A stretch of 5,788 nucleotides of DNA from an uncultured Bacilli bacterium (GTDB taxonomy: Bacteria > Bacillota_I > Bacilli_A > ML615J-28 > CAG-698), in the NCBI GenBank assembly GCA_947627395.1, contig CANQVW010000101.1, forward strand, positions 1 to 5,788, read 5' to 3'. The translations under genes were made by a program, and so were the position numbers. This document shows, in pieces, positions 1-4,973 of this stretch. Below the pieces are notes generated by a model. It saw only the letters and a program-made list of their open reading frames with translations, searched no databases and was not told the origin of the DNA. Each line of letters starts with the position of its first letter. The stretch's first letter is position 1.

Positions 1-1973
1 GTCCACTTATATTTTTCTTGGTAACCAGTGGCTGCAGAGCATCCAGGTGCTTTTTCATCAGCAGTACCAAGTTGAGATAAGTTATCTTGTGGAGTTGATC
101 CACTAGCTCCTGCATAGGTTCCACCAATATAAATGATATTATTTGTTTTTGCGATACCAACATTAACTGTAATTTCACTTGTGTTAGTTTCATCATCAAT
201 ATCAATGCTATAAGTTAAACGAACTTCATGATATCTTAAATATTGTTTTAATAAATTAAATTCAGCATCGAATAATTCTTCTTCGTTAGAAGTCCAAGTG
301 ATAGCAAGATTATCAAATTCGCCACCAGATGTTCCAGTTGCTGCACCTACAGTTGTAGGTAAAGGTAATTTATTTCCACATTCACGATCTTTTTGACCAA
401 ATGGGAACCAATCATAGTTTGCTAGGAAGGTATCAACTAAGCCATTTGATACACTTAACATAACTCTTTGAGCATCTGTTTGAAGTGGATTAACAGTATA
501 TTCAAATTTGAATTGTTCTCCATCAAACGCGAATGCATCAGAAGTAGTTCCAGCATAAGCAACAGTTGCAGTTAAAGTAACTGGTTTTGTTTGATCTAAA
601 TCTGGATTAAATCTTCCGTTTTCTTTAATTACAGTTGCATCACTTGTTTCCCAAGTAATAGATATACCAGCAAATTTTCCAGTAATATCATTTACTGGTA
701 AGATAATGTTAGCACCATTAATGATATATCTTCCAAAAGCATCTGCTTGAGGTAAAACGTTACATTGAACATATAATAAGATTTCTTCTTTTGTATATCC
801 GTCAGCAACAACATTAAATCTCATAATATCACTTGCTCCACCACATGTAATATATGCAGTTAATAAAACTTCAGTATTGTCAAGTGGTTTAGTGAATGTT
901 CCGTCTTCACTAATTGGATTTGGAGAAATATCACATGAAGATGACCAACTAATATTTACTTCATAACCAGCATCAGTTGCATCAACTTTAGTTGGTAAAT
1001 ATAAGTCACCATCAACATTATGTTTGTCAGCACCAACATATGGAGCCATTAAATCTTCCAATTTTCTTGTAGCATATTTAATAGCTGTAAACTCGTTAAT
1101 TTCTACATCTCTAACAATTTTAACTGTGAAATCTTGAGATTGAGTTGATCCATTATATTCTAAATCTAATTTTAATCTTTCAACAACATCTCTTGTATAG
1201 TTATATAGATAAATATTATCCACTAATACATTACCATCTTCATCTTTCCAAACAGCTGTAACTTCAGGATTGTCAGGAACTGGTAATTGGTAATCACCAT
1301 TAATGAATTCTGGCATTTTTTCTTGAACTTCTTTAACTGCATTTAATAAAACTCTTGGGTTTTCATATGCATCAACAACATGAATTTCAAAGCTCTTAGT
1401 AAGTGCAGAGTTTCTAACGGATGTGGCAGTTACCGTAGTTCTACCAATAGATACACCCTTCATAACACCATTTTCATCAATAGTTACATGACCATTGTTT
1501 GTAGTCCATTCAACGGTAGTACTTGCATTTTCAGGTTCAACTGTAACATATAAAGTTGCTGTTTCACCAACTGCAAGAACAAATTCATTATTTTGTTGAG
1601 GTAAAGTTGCTGTTAAAATGTCAATAGAAGTAGGCACTTCACTTGCTTTAACTTTAACAACATATGTGTTTTCTTCTACCATTCCACGGTAGTTTACTTT
1701 CGCAGTTAAAGCAACTTCTGTATCTTCATCAGGAAGTGTAACAAAAGCAGTTTTTCCCTCAATAGAAATAATCTTTTCATTTGAACTTTCCCATGTAACA
1801 GTAGCATCTTCAATGCTAGTAGGTACAACGAAATCCCCTGTAACAGATGATGGAACGTCAAGACTACCAGCCCATTTTGCTAAATCACTTTCGATGTTGC
1901 TACATCCAACAAGAACAATTGCTGCAAGTGCAACAATGATTAGCAAAAAACATTTTCTCATTTTTGTTAACAT
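1..1973 (-). CDS. Multi-domain Ig-like surface lipoprotein, 3' end cut by window edge
   Basis: The frame is open from ATG at 1973 to the window edge (657 full codons, no stop), so the C-terminus is missing. Residues 1-23 form a lipoprotein signal peptide (K4, R6, K7, then a hydrophobic core) ending in the lipobox LVGC, with Cys24 the predicted lipidated residue, which places the protein on the outer face of the membrane. Next come an aBig-like domain (about 29-109, with the typical VTWESSN strand), a Big_2-like domain (about 115-200, with VTIDENGVMKG and GRTTVTAT), and about four more divergent aBig-like units (roughly 205-290, 295-390, 392-496, 498-607) carrying related SWSSS, TWETSD and TWTSNEE strands. 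Residues 609-657 are Gly/Ser-rich. No catalytic motif is visible; an adhesion, scaffold or substrate-binding role is inference. The ATG at 1973 is preferred because AGAGGAGG lies 6 nt upstream; Met5 (ATG at 1961) is a less likely start. The Ig assignment is by eye. Confidence 0.9.
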   Translation of the reverse strand, partial: MLTKMRKCFLLIIVALAAIVLVGCSNIESDLAKWAGSLDVPSSVTGDFVVPTSIEDATVTWESSNEKIISIEGKTAFVTLPDEDTEVALTAKVNYRGMVEENTYVVKVKASEVPTSIDILTATLPQQNNEFVLAVGETATLYVTVEPENASTTVEWTTNNGHVTIDENGVMKGVSIGRTTVTATSVRNSALTKSFEIHVVDAYENPRVLLNAVKEVQEKMPEFINGDYQLPVPDNPEVTAVWKDEDGNVLVDNIYLYNYTRDVVERLKLDLEYNGSTQSQDFTVKIVRDVEINEFTAIKYATRKLEDLMAPYVGADKHNVDGDLYLPTKVDATDAGYEVNISWSSSCDISPNPISEDGTFTKPLDNTEVLLTAYITCGGASDIMRFNVVADGYTKEEILLYVQCNVLPQADAFGRYIINGANIILPVNDITGKFAGISITWETSDATVIKENGRFNPDLDQTKPVTLTATVAYAGTTSDAFAFDGEQFKFEYTVNPLQTDAQRVMLSVSNGLVDTFLANYDWFPFGQKDRECGNKLPLPTTVGAATGTSGGEFDNLAITWTSNEEELFDAEFNLLKQYLRYHEVRLTYSIDIDDETNTSEITVNVGIAKTNNIIYIGGTYAGASGSTPQDNLSQLGTADEKAPGCSAATGYQEKYKW

Positions 1974-1979
1974 TGAAAT

Positions 1980-1987
1980 CCTCCTCT
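1980..1987 (-). promoter_or_regulatory. Strong Shine-Dalgarno of the lipoprotein gene
   Basis: The minus strand reads AGAGGAGG and then 6 nt before the ATG at 1973-1971. This near-perfect anti-16S match fixes the start at 1973 rather than at the in-frame ATG 1961, and predicts efficient translation. Confidence 0.85.
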
Positions 1988-2008
1988 TTTTCAATTTTTT
2001 ATTTTTTC

Positions 2009-2025
2009 GATTTATTTCCTAAATC
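2009..2025 (-). other. Short stem-loop at the predicted 5' end of the lipoprotein mRNA
   Basis: On the minus strand GATTTA (2025-2020), a GGAAA loop and TAAATC (2014-2009) form a perfect 6-bp stem with a 5-nt loop. It begins at almost the base predicted as +1 from the -10 box at 2038-2033, and is followed by an A-rich, probably unstructured leader up to the ribosome binding site. Stem-loops at the extreme 5' end are known to stabilise some bacterial mRNAs; that role here is inference. The stem is AT-rich and weak. Confidence 0.35.
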
Positions 2026-2032
2026 TACCTAT

Positions 2033-2061
2033 ATTTTATCCGATTTTATTGTAAAAGTCAA
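2033..2061 (-). promoter_or_regulatory. Sigma-A-type promoter of the lipoprotein gene
   Basis: The minus strand has TTGACT (2061-2056; 5 of 6 match to TTGACA), a 17-nt spacer, then TAAAAT (2038-2033; 5 of 6 match to TATAAT). Transcription should start near 2026, giving a leader of about 53 nt before the ATG at 1973. It gives the lipoprotein gene its own promoter, separate from the upstream sugar-salvage operon. Confidence 0.75.
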
Positions 2062-2068
2062 TAGAATT

Positions 2069-2082
2069 TGAAAACGTTTTAA
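2069..2082. promoter_or_regulatory. cre-like palindromic operator, proximal site
   Basis: TGAAAACGTTTTAA matches the CcpA catabolite-responsive element consensus TGWAANCGNTNWCA at all but one defined position, and its core AAAACGTTTT is a perfect palindrome with the central CG typical of LacI/GalR-family operators. It ends 7 nt upstream of the -35 box of the lipoprotein promoter, with its centre near -50 from the predicted start. In CcpA systems a site upstream of -35 can activate; a LacI-type local regulator is the alternative. No regulator gene is visible in the window. Confidence 0.5.
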
Positions 2083-2110
2083 AAAAAATCGATAAAAATA
2101 ATTTCTGAGA

Positions 2111-2124
2111 TGAAAACGTTTAAT
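2111..2124. promoter_or_regulatory. cre-like operator, distal site
   Basis: TGAAAACGTTTAAT has the same CG-centred core with two departures from the cre consensus at its right end. Read on the minus strand, it shares AAACGTTTTCA in the same orientation with the proximal site, and the two CG centres (2117/2118 and 2075/2076) are 42 bp apart, about four helical turns. The site overlaps the stop of the small ORF at 2149-2120. On its own it would be a weak call; the pairing raises confidence. Confidence 0.4.
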
Positions 2125-2149
2125 GAAAATAACATTTAAAAGATGCCAT
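2120..2149 (-). CDS. Possible nine-codon leader peptide
   Basis: ATG at 2149 opens a nine-codon ORF, MASFKCYFH, ending in TAA at 2122-2120. It is preceded by GAGGAG (2160-2155) at 5-nt spacing, as good a ribosome binding site as those of the real genes here, and an extended -10 element lies about 30 nt further up. It sits between the operon and the lipoprotein gene, and its stop overlaps the distal cre-like site. The peptide resembles nothing I recognise and is too short for homology. It could be a translated leader, a regulatory uORF on a longer lipoprotein transcript, or chance; the support is the Shine-Dalgarno and promoter context alone. Confidence 0.25.
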   Translation of the reverse strand: MASFKCYFH

Positions 2150-2180
2150 TTTTTCTCCTCAAAAGATGTTTCTTTCAGAA

Positions 2181-2189
2181 ATTATATCA
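2181..2189 (-). promoter_or_regulatory. Extended -10 promoter element
   Basis: The minus strand reads TGATATAAT, a perfect TGN-TATAAT extended -10, directly after the hydrolase stop codon. The -35 region is poor (ATTTCT at 17-nt spacing), which extended -10 promoters tolerate. Transcription would begin near 2174, just upstream of the GAGGAG and small ORF, and could continue into the lipoprotein gene as a second, longer leader. AT-rich DNA yields such matches by chance, so this stays a candidate. Confidence 0.4.
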
Positions 2190-2195
2190 AAATCT

Positions 2196-2924
2196 TCACT
2201 TTAAGAAATTTAAAGAAACTCGGAACAATTCTTGTTGTTGTTCATAAGTATCATATCCATGACCTGCTTTATCAATAATATGTAGGTGAGAATTACCATA
2301 ACGAACAGCATATTGAATCGCAAAAATATACGGGACAGAAACATCAGCTCTTCCACAAATCACTTGTACAGGATGGTGGAAAGAGGATGTGTTTTGATAC
2401 ATATCATATTTTTCAATGGTTGTTGCAAAATCTTCACTCATTTCAAACCCTGAAAAATAGGCATGACCATTCTCTAGTTTTCTTGCATTTTCAAAATGAG
2501 CTCTAGCAAGTTCTCTCATGTTTCCTGCAGGAGACCATAATAAAAGCTTAGAAACTGTTTCATCGGTGGATGCAAGACTTGCAACTGCACCACCTAGACT
2601 AAATCCTAACACTTCTACTTCTTTGATTCCTGGAACCTGATGAGCATAGGAAATCATTTGTTTAGCATCTTCCAGTAAACTATCAAATTCGAAATCATAA
2701 AATTCACCTTCAGATTCGCCATTACCATGATAATCCATGCGTAGACTTGCAATGCCTTCTTTGCTTAACAATCTAGATAATGATCGAAAATGACCATTGT
2801 GTTCCATACGATGACCTGTGAATCCATGAAGCATGACAACAATTTTTTGTGCCTGTTCAGGTAAATCTAAATAACCACGTAACATCAATCCTTTAACATT
2901 TTTTATTTCAACATGTTTAATCAC
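2196..2924 (-). CDS. Alpha/beta hydrolase, cinnamoyl/feruloyl-esterase-like serine esterase
   Basis: A cytoplasmic single-domain hydrolase of 242 residues with no signal peptide. The oxyanion HGF motif is at 33-35, the nucleophile elbow GFSLGG puts Ser109 in the active site, Asp194 lies in GRADVSVPY, and His222 in KAGHGY completes the triad. DYHGNGESEG and the spacing of the triad recall Lactobacillus cinnamoyl esterases such as LJ0536; this is memory of the family, not a search. Starts: no ATG exists near the expected N-terminus. GTG at 2924 is chosen because AGGTG lies 6 nt upstream; GTG at 2933 (three residues longer) is possible. The gene overlaps the end of murQ by 8 bases, so translation is probably coupled. 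Natural substrate is unknown; an ester on a dietary phenolic or on an acylated sugar are both open. TGA stop. Confidence 0.9.
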   Translation of the reverse strand: MIKHVEIKNVKGLMLRGYLDLPEQAQKIVVMLHGFTGHRMEHNGHFRSLSRLLSKEGIASLRMDYHGNGESEGEFYDFEFDSLLEDAKQMISYAHQVPGIKEVEVLGFSLGGAVASLASTDETVSKLLLWSPAGNMRELARAHFENARKLENGHAYFSGFEMSEDFATTIEKYDMYQNTSSFHHPVQVICGRADVSVPYIFAIQYAVRYGNSHLHIIDKAGHGYDTYEQQQELFRVSLNFLK

Positions 2925-3837
2925 GACCAACACCTACTTCTTTTAAAGCATTGCGAATATGTCCATGATTTCTTTCAAGACATTGAGTTACTTCTTCTAT
3001 AGAATCTATTCCACTTAAAATAGCAAATAAAGCTTTTTTGACACTTCCAAAGCGGTCAATATATTTTTGTGCTTCTTCATTTGAAACACCTGTTGCCTGC
3101 GTAATAATACTTTGGGCACGCTTCACTAATTTTAAATTGGTTGGTTGAACATCGACCATTAAGTTTCCATACACTTTTCCCATACGAATCATAGAAGTTG
3201 TTGAAATCAAATTACAAATTAATTTTTGTGCTGTTCCTGATTTCATTCTTGTAGAACCTGTAATGGGTTCAGCACCTGTAATAGCTTCAACAGGATAATC
3301 TACTTTTTTCGCAATTTCACTATTGGGTGAAGTTGTAATACATCCTGTAGCACATCCAATGAATTTTGCATATTCCACAGCTCCTACAGCATAAGGAGTT
3401 CTACCACTTGCTGTGATTCCAATGACAACATCCTTTTCTGTTAATTGAATGTTTTTTAAATCTTCAACAGCCATTTCAGTTGAATCTTCTGCTCCTTCTA
3501 CGGCTTTTGTCATGGCTTTCATTCCACCAGCCATAAGACATTGTACCATTTCATCTGGGCAAGAATAGGTTGGTCGACATTCAACTGCATCTAAAATACC
3601 AATTCTTCCACTTGTTCCTGCACCAACATAGATTAATCTACCCTCTTGATAGAATGCTTTCACAATTCTATCAACCAATAAAGAAATTTGTGGTAAAGCT
3701 TTCTCTACAGCAAAAGGAACGGTTTTATCTTCATTATTAATCACTTTTAAGATGTCTAATGTTGAAAGGCTATCAATATTCATTGTATTTGGATTTCTTT
3801 GTTCTGTACCTATTTTTTTTAGATCTACACTGTTCAT
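2917..3837 (-). CDS. murQ: N-acetylmuramic acid 6-phosphate etherase MurQ
   Basis: MurQ cleaves the lactyl ether of MurNAc-6-phosphate, giving GlcNAc-6-phosphate and D-lactate in the cytoplasm; it is the committing step of MurNAc salvage. At 306 residues it has the usual length. The family start block TEQRNP is at 11-16, STLDILKVINNEDKTVP follows, the SIS-fold phosphosugar loop GAGTSGR is at 72-78, and Glu86 (ILDAVEC) and Glu117 (EGAED) align with the E. coli catalytic pair Glu83 and Glu114, with the same 31-residue spacing. ASGRTPY (143-149) and GSTRMKSGTAQKL (194-206) are also intact. The ATG overlaps the anmK stop as ATGA; only A-rich sequence precedes it, so coupling with anmK probably drives initiation. 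Starting at Met19 would remove TEQRNP and is unlikely. No murR or murP is seen nearby. Confidence 0.97.
   Translation of the reverse strand: MNSVDLKKIGTEQRNPNTMNIDSLSTLDILKVINNEDKTVPFAVEKALPQISLLVDRIVKAFYQEGRLIYVGAGTSGRIGILDAVECRPTYSCPDEMVQCLMAGGMKAMTKAVEGAEDSTEMAVEDLKNIQLTEKDVVIGITASGRTPYAVGAVEYAKFIGCATGCITTSPNSEIAKKVDYPVEAITGAEPITGSTRMKSGTAQKLICNLISTTSMIRMGKVYGNLMVDVQPTNLKLVKRAQSIITQATGVSNEEAQKYIDRFGSVKKALFAILSGIDSIEEVTQCLERNHGHIRNALKEVGVGRD
2931..2935 (-). promoter_or_regulatory. Shine-Dalgarno that decides the hydrolase start
   Basis: AGGTG on the minus strand, inside the last codons of murQ, lies 6 nt before GTG at 2924. The other candidate, GTG at 2933, has only an A-rich AAGAAG stretch 3 nt upstream, which is too close. 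This favours 2924 as the start. Confidence 0.5.
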
Positions 3838-4973
3838 TTTCTTTTTGTTGGACTTAAGGTAATGTTTCCTAGAATGACATCTTGCTTTGCACCTGTTGCA
3901 CTAGGTACATTACTTGGGCGATGATTGATGGTTTCATATCCCATAATTGCAAAAGCCATTGCTTCTTTAGCATCACTATTAATTCCAAATTCCTCCCCTG
4001 TTAATATTTCTAAATGTGTAATTTCTTTTAATCTCTTCATTAAATAACGATTGTGTGAACCCCCACCATTCACAACAACTAAATCAATATCTTTTAGGAA
4101 ATGTTCGTAATGATAAGCAATGGAGCGTGCTGTAAACTCTGTAATCGTGGTTACAATGTCTTTTTTATCATACGCATCAAAATGTAATTTTTGACTTAAC
4201 TCTTCCATGAATACATAACTGTATTGCTCTCTGCCTGTTGATTTTGGTGGTTTTCTTTGTAAGAATTCATCTTTCATTAATTCTAAGATGATTTCATCAA
4301 TGATGTTACCTTGTAATGCAATTCTTCCATCTTTATCATAAGGTTTAGAAAAGTATTTTTTCACGAAATAATCTATCATAACATTTCCAACACCTGTATC
4401 AAAAGATAAAACATCTTTCATTGTTCCATTCTTTTTAAGATAAGTTAAATTCCCAATGCCACCAATGTTTTGTAACACAATATTTTTTGTATTACTATGA
4501 AACAAAACATATTCAGAGAAAGGAACAAGTGGCGCTCCTTCACCTCCAGCAGCGACATCCATCACACGAAAGTTAGAGATGGTAGGAATTCCTGTTTGAT
4601 AACTAATGATGCTTGCTTCCCCAATTTGCAGGGTGGATGGAACATGACTAGAACATTTGGTTCCTTTTGGGTCGTGCCAAATGGTTTGCCCATGACTTGC
4701 CACAAAGGAAATGTCATTATATTCATATGCACTATCTTGTAATAATAGGTCAATTGCTTTCACAAATTGATATCCCAATTCAAAATTTAAACTACTAATT
4801 TCATTTAACTTTGCTGTTTCTATATTTAAATTTCTAGAAAGACGTGTTTTAAAAGACTCATCATAAGGTAAGGTCACAAATTTAACAAGTTCAAAACGCT
4901 CATTTTCTATATTTACAAGAGCAGCATCTACCCCATCTAAGGAAGTGCCACTCATCAGACCAATCGCTAGCAT
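3834..4973 (-). CDS. anmK: Anhydro-N-acetylmuramic acid kinase AnmK
   Basis: AnmK hydrolyses the 1,6-anhydro ring and phosphorylates the sugar with ATP, turning anhydro-MurNAc into MurNAc-6-phosphate, the substrate of the next gene's product MurQ. The 379-residue length fits the family. Motifs in order: GLMSGTSLDG (5-14), SHGQTIWHDP (93-102), NIGGIGN (169-175), FDTGVGN (191-197), NGGGSHN (302-308) and SDAKEAMAF (333-341). Asp192 matches the aspartate that acts as catalytic base in the characterised Pseudomonas enzyme. The motif is commonly FDTGPGN, and here Val195 replaces the proline, a mild departure. The ATG overlaps the kinase stop by 7 bases (ATGCTAG), with GAAGAGGT 5 nt upstream. Anhydro-MurNAc is made by lytic transglycosylases, so its presence in an apparently Gram-positive organism suggests either such enzymes or scavenging from neighbours. 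Confidence 0.97.
   Translation of the reverse strand: MLAIGLMSGTSLDGVDAALVNIENERFELVKFVTLPYDESFKTRLSRNLNIETAKLNEISSLNFELGYQFVKAIDLLLQDSAYEYNDISFVASHGQTIWHDPKGTKCSSHVPSTLQIGEASIISYQTGIPTISNFRVMDVAAGGEGAPLVPFSEYVLFHSNTKNIVLQNIGGIGNLTYLKKNGTMKDVLSFDTGVGNVMIDYFVKKYFSKPYDKDGRIALQGNIIDEIILELMKDEFLQRKPPKSTGREQYSYVFMEELSQKLHFDAYDKKDIVTTITEFTARSIAYHYEHFLKDIDLVVVNGGGSHNRYLMKRLKEITHLEILTGEEFGINSDAKEAMAFAIMGYETINHRPSNVPSATGAKQDVILGNITLSPTKRK

Larger units (their letters stand above)
2098..2185. repeat. 11-bp perfect inverted repeat with a 66-bp interior
   Basis: ATAATTTCTGA (2098-2108) is the exact reverse complement of TCAGAAATTAT (2175-2185). On the minus strand the first arm overlaps the extended -10 element, and the second is followed by T-rich DNA. 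A transcript running on from the upstream operon could pair the arms just after the hydrolase stop codon, possibly as a weak terminator or processing structure, but the loop is too long for a typical intrinsic terminator. Both arms are AT-rich, so chance is possible. Confidence 0.4.

Noticed and set aside
1813..2022. Plus-strand open frame of 69 codons across the lipoprotein gene start
   Set aside because: It is antisense to the signal-peptide region; its hydrophobic Phe-rich tail comes from the A-rich leader read backwards. No credible ribosome binding site or domain.
2138..2168. Direct repeat of CATCTTTT (2168-2161 and 2145-2138, minus strand) flanking the small ORF's Shine-Dalgarno
   Set aside because: Only 8 bases of low-complexity AT-rich sequence; expected by chance, and any hairpin hiding GAGGAG would be weak with an internal mismatch.
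1974..2195. Riboswitch or T-box in the lipoprotein leader
   Set aside because: The leader from the main promoter is about 53 nt, and even the longer leader shows no conserved riboswitch core or paired-helix architecture that I can recognise.
4497..4742. Plus-strand open frame of 81 codons inside anmK
   Set aside because: Antisense to conserved AnmK motifs, with no recognisable protein features.
4562..4753. Second minus-strand open frame of 63 codons within anmK
   Set aside because: An out-of-frame shadow of anmK; the real frame carries SHGQTIWHDP through this stretch.
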